64,000 nucleotides of DNA, from the NCBI RefSeq assembly GCF_000828675.1, contig NZ_AP014510.1:825413-889412 (forward strand). The letters are read 5' to 3'. Source of the DNA: Thermotoga profunda AZM34c06 (GTDB lineage Bacteria; Thermotogota; Thermotogae; Thermotogales; DSM-5069). Position numbers and translations under genes: made by a program. Each line of letters opens with the position of its first letter. Position 1 is the first letter of the stretch. The notes beneath the pieces are model-generated. The model had not been told where the DNA came from and did not search any database. It saw only the letters and a list, made by a program, of their open reading frames with translations. This document shows, in pieces, positions 50,324 to 59,719 of the stretch.

Positions 50324-51114
50324 AAAAGTTCTTCTATGTACTTGTCTTTGTAGGTGTTAGTTTATGGTTCTTGGGCCCGTTGTTTTTCATTTTTCTTGCA
50401 TCTTTGACACCTTCTTCAGATTTTTACAGTATGAATAAAATCTTGCCATCAAAGCTCACCCTTGAGCATATCAACAAACTGCTTGTGAATCTGGGTGGGT
50501 GGAGGGCGATGTTGGTCAGTATTCAAGTTGCTCTCATAGCTATAGTTATTTCCTTTGCCTTTGGCATTCCCGCAGGATATGCAATTACTCGGTATGTTTT
50601 TCGTGGAAAAAATTTTATAAAACTTGTGATGCTTTTTACAAGATCTGTGCCGCTCGTAGTAATAGCAGTTTCACTCATAACCATATACTTGAGGTTGAAT
50701 CTGGCTGATACTATGTTTGGTGTTGCACTTGCGCACGCAGCAATGGTATTACCCTTTGTTGTACTCATAACCTCGAGTATTTTCTCTGGGGTTTTTGTTG
50801 AGTATGAAGAAGCTGGTATGATTTTTGGTCTCTCGCGATTTGGTGCCTTTTTGAGAATCACGATGCCCCTTGCCCTACCCGGACTTGCGGCATCGGCGAT
50901 CTTCGCATTCATAATGTCTTGGAACGAGGTTTTTGCCGCATCTGTGCTTGCGATAACCAATAGAACTCTACCCGCTCATATACTGAGTACTGCTATGGCT
51001 TCACCTGATTATTTCAAGTTTGCCGCCGGAACTATTATGGCTGTACCGGCTTTGGTCTTCATATTCATAATAAGAAAATATCTAATCTCTATGTGGGGAA
51101 TCTCTCTAAAGTAG
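50320..51114 (+). CDS. sugar ABC transporter permease 2b (MalG type)
   Basis: 264 residues with six helices; EEAGMIFGLSRFGAFLRITM is the ATPase-docking loop. Pairs with the preceding permease. The ATPase gene follows nine bases on. Confidence 0.88.
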   Translation: MKKFFYVLVFVGVSLWFLGPLFFIFLASLTPSSDFYSMNKILPSKLTLEHINKLLVNLGGWRAMLVSIQVALIAIVISFAFGIPAGYAITRYVFRGKNFIKLVMLFTRSVPLVVIAVSLITIYLRLNLADTMFGVALAHAAMVLPFVVLITSSIFSGVFVEYEEAGMIFGLSRFGAFLRITMPLALPGLAASAIFAFIMSWNEVFAASVLAITNRTLPAHILSTAMASPDYFKFAAGTIMAVPALVFIFIIRKYLISMWGISLK

Positions 51115-51122
51115 GTGATTCG

Positions 51123-52196
51123 ATGGCCAGAGTAACCATTGACGGTGTGAAAAAGTATTTTGGCAATGTGAAAGCCCTTGATGGAATAGATATTGTAATA
51201 GATGAGGGCCTTTTTGTTGTCTTACTCGGTCCATCAGGTTGCGGCAAGACAACTTTGATGAGATGTATCTCTGGTTTGGAAAAACTCACTGAAGGAAGAG
51301 TTCTTTTCGACGAGAGAGATGTGAGTAATATCGCTCCGAAAGATAGAAACGTGGCGATGGTTTTCCAGAGTTATGCAGTTTGGCCACATATGAAGGTGAA
51401 AGACAACATAGCATATCCATTGAAACTCAAGAAAGTACCAAAGAAAGAAATAGATGAGAGGATAAAATGGGTTTCAGATTTGCTTCATATCACAGAACTC
51501 TTGGATAGATTTCCTTCACAACTCTCTGGTGGTCAAAGGCAGAGAGTTGCAGTTGCGAGGGCAATTGTCCACAGACCTAAGGTTTTGCTGATGGACGAGC
51601 CTTTATCAAACCTTGACGCACTTTTGAGGGTGAGAATGAGAAGTGAGCTCAAGAAATTGCATGAACAGGTAAAGGTTACAACCATATATGTCACGCACGA
51701 TCAAACTGAAGCCATGACGATGGGAGACAAGATAGCAATCATGAATGCGGGCAAGATCATTCAGTATGGAACACCGGAAGAGATATACAAAAAACCTAAA
51801 ACGATCTTTGTAGCAGGTTTTGTCGGGTCACCTCAGATGAATTTCCTTCCCGTGAGGATCGTTTCAACTGGCAACGAATTTTTTGCAGAAAACTTCGACT
51901 TGAAAATACCACTGAAAACCGATCCAAAGATGGATTCACTCATTATTGGCATAAGACCAGAACACATCTATTTAGAAAAATCTAATCATTCGGTACCGAT
52001 TACTGGCGTTGTTTATTTTGCCGAAAAATTGATGTCCGAGACAGTTCTTCACCTTTCCATTGGTAATGACACAAATATCGTTGCCAAAATTCCATACGAT
52101 CTGTCAGTTAAAGAGGGAGAAAAGATTCAGATTCATGTTGATCTCAATTGGGTTCATTTCTTTAATCCGCTAACAGGGGAGAGGATCGAACTTTGA
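51123..52196 (+). CDS. sugar ABC transporter ATP-binding protein (MalK/UgpC type)
   Basis: 357 residues; ATG 51123 after TAGGTGATTCG is the supported start. Walker A GPSGCGKTTLMRC, signature LSGGQRQRVAVARA, Walker B VLLMDEPLSNLDA and a C-terminal OB/TOBE domain (IGIRPEHIYLEKS) mark a carbohydrate-importer ATPase. It is the only such ATPase in the region and may power both transporters, as MsmK-type ATPases do. Confidence 0.92.
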   Translation: MARVTIDGVKKYFGNVKALDGIDIVIDEGLFVVLLGPSGCGKTTLMRCISGLEKLTEGRVLFDERDVSNIAPKDRNVAMVFQSYAVWPHMKVKDNIAYPLKLKKVPKKEIDERIKWVSDLLHITELLDRFPSQLSGGQRQRVAVARAIVHRPKVLLMDEPLSNLDALLRVRMRSELKKLHEQVKVTTIYVTHDQTEAMTMGDKIAIMNAGKIIQYGTPEEIYKKPKTIFVAGFVGSPQMNFLPVRIVSTGNEFFAENFDLKIPLKTDPKMDSLIIGIRPEHIYLEKSNHSVPITGVVYFAEKLMSETVLHLSIGNDTNIVAKIPYDLSVKEGEKIQIHVDLNWVHFFNPLTGERIEL

Positions 52197-54727
52197 ACTG
52201 TGTCATATGTCATACTCACTGGGACAGAGAATGGTTTGCTCCGTCGTCTTTAACAAACGAATGGTTGGAAGAATTATTTCAAAAACTCTTTGATTTGATC
52301 GAAAAAAACAAAAGGTACACTTATGTACTTGACGGACAAACTCTGATCTTGGAAGATCTAATTAATAAATCTCCTCAATTGAAACCCAAGCTGAAAGAGT
52401 TTGTGAGATCGGGTAATCTGTTGATAGGTCCTCTCTATTCTCAAATAGATTTCAGAATCTCTCCTGAATCGGCTATCTTGAAGAATTTGCAGATTGGCAG
52501 AAAGGATATGAAAGAATTTGGCGCCAATACAAAAGTTGCGTGGATGGTTGATAATTTTGGATTCATCTCTCAACTTCCACAGTTGTTGAAAAGATACGGT
52601 ATCGATGGTGCTTTTATATGGAGAGGTGTTGGTGTTGAAAAACCTTCGATTGAACTTTTTTGGAGCTCACCTGATGGCTCAAAAGTTAAATGTATCTTTT
52701 TGATAGGTGGTTATAGGAATCTATATGGTCTTTCTCTCACAAAAGACCTTGCAAAGAAAAGATTGTGGCATGAAGTGAAAAAGCTGAAACCTTTCTCTTT
52801 GACTGGTCTGATACCACTTCTTGATGGATATGATCTTGATACGAATCCTGAAGACCCCATGAAAGTTCTTGGCGAAGAAATTATTTTAACAACACCAGAT
52901 GATTTTTTAAAAGATATATTCTCAAAACCTGTACACTTTCCAATTGTGAATGGTGAGATGATCAGCGGAAAGTATGCCTGCGTATTTCCTGGGACGCTTT
53001 CAACAAGAGTTTACTTGAAGAGACAGTCATATGTGGTTGGAAAAATACTTAGATATGTAGAGTTTCTGAGTTTCTTGAATGGTGGATCAATTGAAGATTG
53101 GTACAGAACATATCTGAAGACACTCATTCATGACAATATCTGTGGTGTGGGTATAGACAGAATACATAGGCAAATGCAAAGAGATTACAAAAAGATGTAT
53201 TTGAAACTCAAAACATTGTTTGTAGATGAATTAACCAAAGCTCTCAAAAAGACTGAGCTTAAAAGTGGAAGATATGTCTTATCTTTTCTGCCTTTTGATT
53301 ATGACCATTGGCACTGCGATGGTAAGAAGTGTTACAGATTAAAAAGCAATGGTGTGGGGTTTTTTGAACTATTCGATGTTGATCGGCCAATCAAAGATCA
53401 AACACTTTCTTTTGAAAATGATTATTACAGAGCCGAATTTTGTGAAGATGGTACTTTAAGGGTAAACGATATGTTGACTGGTATTTTGAACCTTGAAAAA
53501 GAACTGGGAGATAGTTATTCCACAAGTACGGAGAAGTTAGATTTTTCAACGCATTTGCTGAGAATTGAAGTTGAAAGAGCTGGCAAGAAACACAAAATAA
53601 TTAGGCTTCAGAGAATTATTAGAGCAAAAAACATACTGATAAAAATACAAGAGAAGGTTATTTTCGATCAATCTCCGTTGGTGAAATGGCAAATGATTAC
53701 CGACCTTAATGGAAAAAATTATGTTTTGAGTTTTGTGACAAAGACCTTTGATACTGATTCCAAGGTTTTGGTAAAGATGCCTTTTGAGATAGTTGAAAGA
53801 AAAAGAATAGATGAAGACTTACTCGATTTAGATGCAGGTCATGAACTCAATTCTGTTTTACTTGCGGCGAGAGAAGTTGAACCTGTCAGAAAATTTCCTT
53901 TTCAAGGTTTTGTGGCGTTGTCAAATGATAGAACCAAAGCAGTTATGGCAAAAGGTGTTTATCAATATGAAGTCGATGAATGCGGTGATATAAAGATTGA
54001 CCTTGTCAGGAGTATGGAATGGATTGCAAAGGGTGATGTAAAAGGCAGATCTGGTGATGCTGGTCCTTTGATGTATGTTCCAGATGCTAAGTGTGAAGGA
54101 AGAATGAATTTTGAGTTGGCAATCTGCGATGTGAGCTTGCACGCTAAATCAAAGGAATTTTTCAAATGGTTCAGTTTGTTTGACGATCCACCAATGACGA
54201 TTTCTCTGAGGAATGAAGAAGGAGAGTTGAGGTCTCTGAATCTTTATACCAGCGAGCTCCCGTGGGTTTGTACAGAAGAAAATAGACTTGTCGTCTATAA
54301 CCCTTATTCAGAATTGGTAAATGATTTAAAACCAGGGCAGATATCTTCGATTCTGGTTGACTCTAAATTGAAGCACATTGATCAAAATGTCAGCCTCAAG
54401 ATCTATGATTTTCCTGCTTTCCCATCTTCTGTGTCCAAGGTAACTACTTCTCAAAGAATTTTGAACCTTATAAGAAAAAGGATCATAGAGATCACAAAAC
54501 AGGTGTATTTACTTGAAAATCGATTGAAGAAAGCCAAAAAGAATTCTTCAGAATACCACTTGTTGAAACACAAGATTCTCAGCAAGAAAAGAACTCAGCT
54601 TGAATTGAAAATTTCTCTAACGCTCAATAAAGGAAAGATGCCAAAAAATTTAATGAAAAAATTGAATCAAGTAAGGGCGAAGAGAAGAATTTATGACTAC
54701 ATAGTTGAACTTCTAAAGGAGGAATGA
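52193..54727 (+). CDS. glycoside hydrolase family 38 (alpha-mannosidase-like)
   Basis: 844 residues from TTG 52193, overlapping the ATPase stop. The zinc-binding start CHTHWDREWF (residues 6-15) is the GH38 hallmark; AWMVDNFGFISQLPQLLKRY holds the candidate nucleophile Asp, and the C-terminal beta domains follow (FSTHLLRIEVERAG, GDAGPLMYVPDAKC). GH38 enzymes hydrolyse alpha-mannosides; bacterial MngB-type members act on mannosylglycerate. The glycosylglycerate-type transferases beside it support a compatible-solute substrate, by inference. The terminal ~110 residues are basic and coiled-coil-like. Confidence 0.85.
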   Translation: MNCVICHTHWDREWFAPSSLTNEWLEELFQKLFDLIEKNKRYTYVLDGQTLILEDLINKSPQLKPKLKEFVRSGNLLIGPLYSQIDFRISPESAILKNLQIGRKDMKEFGANTKVAWMVDNFGFISQLPQLLKRYGIDGAFIWRGVGVEKPSIELFWSSPDGSKVKCIFLIGGYRNLYGLSLTKDLAKKRLWHEVKKLKPFSLTGLIPLLDGYDLDTNPEDPMKVLGEEIILTTPDDFLKDIFSKPVHFPIVNGEMISGKYACVFPGTLSTRVYLKRQSYVVGKILRYVEFLSFLNGGSIEDWYRTYLKTLIHDNICGVGIDRIHRQMQRDYKKMYLKLKTLFVDELTKALKKTELKSGRYVLSFLPFDYDHWHCDGKKCYRLKSNGVGFFELFDVDRPIKDQTLSFENDYYRAEFCEDGTLRVNDMLTGILNLEKELGDSYSTSTEKLDFSTHLLRIEVERAGKKHKIIRLQRIIRAKNILIKIQEKVIFDQSPLVKWQMITDLNGKNYVLSFVTKTFDTDSKVLVKMPFEIVERKRIDEDLLDLDAGHELNSVLLAAREVEPVRKFPFQGFVALSNDRTKAVMAKGVYQYEVDECGDIKIDLVRSMEWIAKGDVKGRSGDAGPLMYVPDAKCEGRMNFELAICDVSLHAKSKEFFKWFSLFDDPPMTISLRNEEGELRSLNLYTSELPWVCTEENRLVVYNPYSELVNDLKPGQISSILVDSKLKHIDQNVSLKIYDFPAFPSSVSKVTTSQRILNLIRKRIIEITKQVYLLENRLKKAKKNSSEYHLLKHKILSKKRTQLELKISLTLNKGKMPKNLMKKLNQVRAKRRIYDYIVELLKEE

Positions 54728-55917
54728 AAGTGAAATATCACAACGACATACCGAACAATTTTGGAAGATGTGATATCGTCATTGGCATACCCAGTTTTAA
54801 CAACGCCAATACGATAGGTTATGTTGCTCAAACTGCGGCAAAAGGAGTTAGAAATTTGGGGTTAACTGGTTTGATAGCCAACTCAGATGGAGGTTCCGTT
54901 GACAAAACTACCGAGACTTTTCTACAGAGCGATACTTTTGGTATACCAAAGATATCTATCAAATACAAAGGTATACCAGGCAAGGGAAGCGCTGTGAGAG
55001 CGCTGTTTGAGATAGCTCATAAAGCGAAAGCTAAGGTTTTCATAATGTTGGATTCAGATCTAAGAAGTGTCGAACCATGGTGGATTGAAAGACTGGCAAA
55101 ACCGATTCTTGAAGGGAGAACAGATTATGTGACGCCATTTTATCTTCGCCATAAATATGATGGTACGATCACCAATAATATCTGTTATCCACTCACATCC
55201 GTTTTGTATGGCTTGAAGGTTCGCCAACCAATCGGGGGTGACTTCGCAATAGGGGCGAAATTGATTGAAATCTATTTGAGCAAACCTGAGCAAGTTTGGC
55301 AGACGAATGTTGCGCGTTTTGGTATCGATATATGGATGACCACAACCGCGATAAATGAACTGGATAAACCCCCTGTACAAGCTTCGCTTGGTGCAAAGGT
55401 ACATGATGTGAAAGACCCAGGAAAACATCTTCAAGGTATGTTCATACAAGTTGTGCAAACACTTTTTGACATGATGATCGAATACCAAGGTATCTGGAGA
55501 CATGTCGCGACGGTTGTTCCCACAGAGGTTTACGGTGAACAGCCAGATCAGCCTGTTGAAGAGATTGTTGTGGATTTGAATGGTTTAAAACAAAGGGCAA
55601 AAACAACTTTGCAACAGAGATTAGATAATGAAATATCTGTGCGCGAGGAAATCATCAAATCAGTCCTTGAAAGTGGAATTGTGAATGCTCAAGATTGGGT
55701 TGAAGTGGTTTATGATCTTGCACTAAAATACAGAGAGAAAAGGGACGAAGAAGTTGTTTTGAATCTTTTACCTTTTTATTTTGCTCGTGTAGCTGATTTT
55801 GTTGAAAGAACAAAAGACATGGATAGTTTTGAGGCTGAAAAACTTATAACTGAGCAACTTGAAATCTTCCAAAAACAAAAAGGGAATTTTGTAAAGAGGT
55901 GGTTCCTTGATACTTAA
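54724..55917 (+). CDS. GT81-like glycosyltransferase (glucosyl/mannosylglycerate synthase type)
   Basis: 397 residues; ATG 54724 overlaps the GH38 stop, GTG 54730 has better ribosome-site spacing. GT-A fold: VIGIPSFNNANTIGYV, LIANSDGGSVDKTTE, the DxD in FIMLDSDLRSVEPWWI and the acceptor region FYLRHKYDGTITNNI with RQPIGGDFAIGAK. These are the conserved elements of glucosyl-3-phosphoglycerate synthase and related GT81 enzymes. It probably transfers a sugar to (phospho)glycerate to make a thermoprotective solute. A C-terminal ~120-residue helical extension is present. Confidence 0.8.
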   Translation: MKVKYHNDIPNNFGRCDIVIGIPSFNNANTIGYVAQTAAKGVRNLGLTGLIANSDGGSVDKTTETFLQSDTFGIPKISIKYKGIPGKGSAVRALFEIAHKAKAKVFIMLDSDLRSVEPWWIERLAKPILEGRTDYVTPFYLRHKYDGTITNNICYPLTSVLYGLKVRQPIGGDFAIGAKLIEIYLSKPEQVWQTNVARFGIDIWMTTTAINELDKPPVQASLGAKVHDVKDPGKHLQGMFIQVVQTLFDMMIEYQGIWRHVATVVPTEVYGEQPDQPVEEIVVDLNGLKQRAKTTLQQRLDNEISVREEIIKSVLESGIVNAQDWVEVVYDLALKYREKRDEEVVLNLLPFYFARVADFVERTKDMDSFEAEKLITEQLEIFQKQKGNFVKRWFLDT

Positions 55918-56734
55918 TCATTTGCTTGGTATCTACGACAGACTCAGCGAAGCAGAAAAAAAGGTTGCATCTTATATCATCGAAAGACCAGATGATGTTA
56001 TACATTACTCTATAACAGAATTTGCAAGAATTATTGGAGTTAGTGAAACAACTATATACAGATTGATCAGAAAGATGAAATTCGATGGGTACCAGTCTTT
56101 CAAGATAGAGCTCACTAAACAGATAAGTGGTGCCAAAACATTCCCTTCCACTGCTAAGGATGCATTTGATGAATACATCGATCAGATAAGATCTTTGATT
56201 GAACGTTTAGCGACAACTCTTAAAAAGGAAGACCTTCAAAAGGTTGCTGAATGGGTTGTCGAATCTCAAAAGACTATATTCTTCGGAGTTGGACTTTCAG
56301 CAGTCGCTGCCGAGTATGGGAGTTTACTTTTATCGCTGTTGGGACTACCATCATTTTATTACAATGATCCACACGCTCAGGTTATAGTTGCGACGGGTTT
56401 GTGTGAAAAGGATCTTGTTATATCTGTGAGTCACAGTGGGAATATTAGGGATACAGTAAAGTCAACACAGGTTGCAAAAGATGTGGGGGCAAAGACAGTT
56501 GCGATAACTGCCGGGGTGAATTCACCTTTATCTTCTGTGGCGAACGTGGTTTTGTATAGCCCAGTTGCAAGATTTGAAAAACTTGAGTTTCTAAGGGGAA
56601 ATCTCGGCGAACTCGCAGTTATTGAAATACTTTTTCGAGTGATACTCAAGAAAATCTACGTAGAGAAAGAAGAACACCTTGAAGGTTTATCGCAAGTTCT
56701 AAAACCAAAAAGATATGAGGATGAACAAAGATGA
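55907..56734 (+). CDS. RpiR-family transcriptional regulator
   Basis: 275 residues from TTG 55907, overlapping the upstream gene. N-terminal HTH (SITEFARIIGVSETTIYRLI) and C-terminal SIS sugar-phosphate-binding domain (FFGVGLSAVAAEYGSLLL, SVSHSGNIRDTVKS). Probably controls this solute cluster in response to a sugar phosphate. The stop overlaps the start of the next gene. Confidence 0.88.
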   Translation: MILNHLLGIYDRLSEAEKKVASYIIERPDDVIHYSITEFARIIGVSETTIYRLIRKMKFDGYQSFKIELTKQISGAKTFPSTAKDAFDEYIDQIRSLIERLATTLKKEDLQKVAEWVVESQKTIFFGVGLSAVAAEYGSLLLSLLGLPSFYYNDPHAQVIVATGLCEKDLVISVSHSGNIRDTVKSTQVAKDVGAKTVAITAGVNSPLSSVANVVLYSPVARFEKLEFLRGNLGELAVIEILFRVILKKIYVEKEEHLEGLSQVLKPKRYEDEQR

Positions 56735-58020
56735 GGATCGCATTAGTCCATTTTAGGGCAGGGCAAACCGATGGTGTCTCCCTTGAAATGGAGAAATGGA
56801 AGACAGTCCTTGAAAAGATGAGGCATGATGTTTTCTATGTTGCTGGAGAATTGAATCAAATCGATGGTATAAAGATACCTTCTCTTTCGATGGAAAATCC
56901 AACTAATCTCTGGATTCACAAAAATGCCTTTGAGGGGCTCTCAGTCGATCAGGAAACTTTTATCAAGGTATTCGAAGAGTATGTTTTTCAGATCAAAAAA
57001 GAGCTCGAAATGGCAAATCTTTCTGTAGATCTTTTGATAGTCAACAACGTACTTTCTCTTGGATTTAACTTGGCTGCCGCTGTTGCAATAACAGAGTATG
57101 CGAGATCAAGAAAAATAAAAATCATTGGGCATCACCATGATTTCTATTGGGAAAGAGAGAGATACTCAAGACCTCAAAGTGATTTTGTGGCAAAGATCTT
57201 AGACGAATACTTTCCTCCAAAGGACAATGGAATTTTTCATATTACCATAAACGGTCTTGCACAAAAAGAACTATTCAAACGAAAAGGTATTCGTTCTATG
57301 GTAATACCTAACGTCTTTGATTTTGATCAACCAGCCTGGAGAATAGACGATTACAATAGAGACCTACGAAAATCGATTGGTATTGATGAAAGAGACATTG
57401 TAATTTTGCATGGAACCAGAATAGTTCAAAGAAAGGCAATAGAGATAGCAATGGATTTTGTGGAATACTTTTTCAAGATGAGCAAAGATAGAGTTCACTT
57501 TGTTATCGCTGGTTTTTTTGAACAAGAGTCTGAACAGTACTATCAAAAGTTATTAAAGAAAGCTCAGATGATGTCTTATAAGACTCATTTTGTTTTTGAA
57601 AAGGTTAGATCTACACGGTTTGTCAGTGGCAAAAAGTACTATTCGCTTTGGGACATGTATGCAATCTCAAATGCAATAACCTATACTTCGGTACTCGAAG
57701 GCTGGGGAAATCAACTCATAGAAGCAGTTTTCTCAAAAAAACCACTTGTCATCTTTGAGTATCCTGTCTACAAAAGTGATATTGCTCCACTTGGGTTTGA
57801 TTTTGTATCACTTGGCGATGAAGTTTTTTATGATAAAGCAGAAGGTTTGTATAGAGTAGATGTTGATGTACTCAAAAAGGCTGCAAGAAGGTTGAGTGAT
57901 TTGTTGTCAAATGAACAAGCACTGTCAGAAAACGTCGAAAAAAATTTTGAAATAGGCAAAAAATACCTTTCATTACAAAGTCTTCAAGGTTATTTACAAG
58001 AGATCTTGAGTCGTATTTGA
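56731..58020 (+). CDS. GT4 glycosyltransferase, possible mannosylglucosyl-phosphoglycerate synthase
   Basis: 429 residues; ATG 56731. GT-B fold: RIALVHFRAGQTDGVSLEME at the N-terminus, GHHHDFYWERERY, and donor site SVLEGWGNQLIEAVFSKKPL with the E-x7-E pair. In Petrotoga the osmolyte mannosylglucosylglycerate is made by a GpgS-type enzyme plus a GT4 enzyme; the pairing with the GT81-like gene two genes upstream suggests the same here, as inference. Last gene of the carbohydrate region, converging on fliE with one base between. Confidence 0.75.
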   Translation: MRIALVHFRAGQTDGVSLEMEKWKTVLEKMRHDVFYVAGELNQIDGIKIPSLSMENPTNLWIHKNAFEGLSVDQETFIKVFEEYVFQIKKELEMANLSVDLLIVNNVLSLGFNLAAAVAITEYARSRKIKIIGHHHDFYWERERYSRPQSDFVAKILDEYFPPKDNGIFHITINGLAQKELFKRKGIRSMVIPNVFDFDQPAWRIDDYNRDLRKSIGIDERDIVILHGTRIVQRKAIEIAMDFVEYFFKMSKDRVHFVIAGFFEQESEQYYQKLLKKAQMMSYKTHFVFEKVRSTRFVSGKKYYSLWDMYAISNAITYTSVLEGWGNQLIEAVFSKKPLVIFEYPVYKSDIAPLGFDFVSLGDEVFYDKAEGLYRVDVDVLKKAARRLSDLLSNEQALSENVEKNFEIGKKYLSLQSLQGYLQEILSRI

Positions 58021-58021
58021 A

Positions 58022-58312
58022 TTATAGTTGCATTCTCATTATTTCTTGATAGGCTTGTACGATTCTATTTCTGACTTCTGTTGTCAATCTCAGAGCTATA
58101 GTTGCCTTTTCTGCTTCAATGATCACTTCGTGGATGTTACTGATCTTTCCAAGTGCAAAGTCGGCAGACATCTGCTCTGCGTTCTTCTGTATTTGGTTGA
58201 CCTTTTCTATGGCATTTTTGAGTATATCAGCAAAGTCTCCTTGGTTTTTTGTCTGTGAAGTCTGACCTGCTTGGTTCAAATTCTGCCCAATATTAGATAT
58301 TCTGTCAATCAT
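58022..58312 (-). CDS. fliE: flagellar hook-basal body protein FliE
   Basis: 96 residues, helical. [20 protein letters not shown] and [20 protein letters not shown], then YQEIMRMQL, are FliE signatures. It joins the MS ring to the rod. Follows flgC by four bases. Confidence 0.93.
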   Translation of the reverse strand: MIDRISNIGQNLNQAGQTSQTKNQGDFADILKNAIEKVNQIQKNAEQMSADFALGKISNIHEVIIEAEKATIALRLTTEVRNRIVQAYQEIMRMQL

Positions 58313-58316
58313 TCAA

Positions 58317-58742
58317 TCATCCCCTCCCTATCTGAAGGGCGCTGTTTATCATTGACTTTGTCACATTGAAAGCCGCAACGTTCGCATCGTACGATCGCTG
58401 TGCACTAATCAAGTCTACCATTTCTCTTAAGACATTGACATTTGGAAGACTCACATAACCATTTTCATCGGCATCAGGATGTGTTGGATCATAAACCAAT
58501 CTAAAGGGTGAAGGGTCTTCCTCAATTCTCACAACTTTGACTCCGCTGCTCTTTGTCTTCCCGTCTCCCATTAGATACTCCGAAAAAATAGGGACGCGTC
58601 TTCTGTATGGTGTACCGTTTTCTGTTCTTGTCGTTTCTGAATTAGCAATATTGCTTGAAATCGTGTCAATTCTCAACCTCTGGGCTGTCATCCCCGAGGC
58701 ACTGACATTCATTATCAAAAACTCATTCATTCTATCATGCAC
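58317..58742 (-). CDS. flgC: flagellar rod protein FlgC
   Basis: 141 residues; start at Met1 (58742) or Met5 (58730). MNVSASGMTAQRLRIDTISS then NIANSETTRTENGTPYRR and C-terminal VDLISAQRSYDANVAAFNVT match proximal rod protein FlgC. Overlaps flgB slightly. Confidence 0.93.
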   Translation of the reverse strand: MHDRMNEFLIMNVSASGMTAQRLRIDTISSNIANSETTRTENGTPYRRRVPIFSEYLMGDGKTKSSGVKVVRIEEDPSPFRLVYDPTHPDADENGYVSLPNVNVLREMVDLISAQRSYDANVAAFNVTKSMINSALQIGRG

Positions 58743-59121
58743 TCCTCAAGACGATGTTGTAGTATTCTATATTCTTCGACATTAACCTTGAAAGAACCTC
58801 GTACCTTAAACCATTAGCAGTCATCTGTGCGATTTCATAATCTATATCCACACCGTTTTCGTCGTTTTTGTAGAAGAAATTCTTTTCTTGTTCGATCTTT
58901 GGCTGTGCAAGTTGTTGTGTAGCTTGGAGATGCTCTGTGTCTGTAGTTGTTAACTGCAATCTCATTGATTCTTTAAGAAGCTCTTCGAAAACCACATATT
59001 TTCTCTTGTATCCTGGTGTCTCGGCATTGGCAACATTCTGAGCATGTACATTTTGCCTGAGCATCGCTACATCCATTCCCGTTTTTATTATCTGAAAATT
59101 GGCATTGAACAACCTTTTCAC
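58735..59121 (-). CDS. flgB: flagellar rod protein FlgB
   Basis: About 128 residues. GTG 59121 or TTG 59112 are the likely starts; AGGGAG precedes them and suits the TTG. MLRQNVHAQNVANAETPGYK is the FlgB/rod signature, with EIAQMTANGLRYEVLSRLM at the C-terminus. First gene of flgB-flgC-fliE. Confidence 0.9.
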   Translation of the reverse strand: MKRLFNANFQIIKTGMDVAMLRQNVHAQNVANAETPGYKRKYVVFEELLKESMRLQLTTTDTEHLQATQQLAQPKIEQEKNFFYKNDENGVDIDYEIAQMTANGLRYEVLSRLMSKNIEYYNIVLRSA

Positions 59122-59158
59122 TCCCTGAGTATCTTTTCTACAAAGGTCATCGTTTTTC

Positions 59159-59719
59159 CTAAAAACTCGGGGGGCTGACAACCCACACTCCCACTGCTGG
59201 TACTTTACCGACGTTTTTCCACTTGTGTGGTATCGTCGATGGATAAGTTATACTGTCACCTTCGTTTAAAATAACTGATTTGTCACCGAGCGATATCTCG
59301 ACTGATCCCTGGATAACTAATCCAGATTCAATGCCATCGTGAGAATAGAAGTTTTCCCCACTATCATAACCAGGTTCGAGATAGGAGATGAACATTGAAT
59401 AAGCCTTGTTTTTTGAAGAAATGAGTTCGTAAGTAAGACCTGGCGATACAAAAACCCTACGCCTTTCTTCTTTTCTAATGATTCCTTTGAGGGCTTGTTC
59501 GCCAATATCTTGTTCGACAAGTGATATAATCGTTTCTCCCAGTGCTGCAAGAATCTTCTTCAAGGTACTCAAAGAAGGTGAAACCTTGCCATGCTCGATT
59601 TGGCTTATCAAGCCAGGTGTTACATCTGCTAATTTTGCGAGTTCTCTGACTGTCATCTGCTTGGATTGTCTCAATGTTCTTATCTTTCCGCCTATGTTGT
59701 CAAGTTCACTGCCACTCAT
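59159..59719 (-). CDS. XRE-family regulator with C-terminal cupin domain
   Basis: 186 residues. HTH: TVRELAKLADVTPGLISQIE, SPSLSTLKKILAAL. Cupin: FYSHDGIESGLVIQGSVEIS, then GDSITYPSTIPHKWKNVG. Such proteins sense small ligands and control the adjacent catabolic or transport genes, here the oligopeptide operon; its start overlaps the DUF1177 stop by four bases. Confidence 0.88.
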   Translation of the reverse strand: MSGSELDNIGGKIRTLRQSKQMTVRELAKLADVTPGLISQIEHGKVSPSLSTLKKILAALGETIISLVEQDIGEQALKGIIRKEERRRVFVSPGLTYELISSKNKAYSMFISYLEPGYDSGENFYSHDGIESGLVIQGSVEISLGDKSVILNEGDSITYPSTIPHKWKNVGKVPAVGVWVVSPPSF

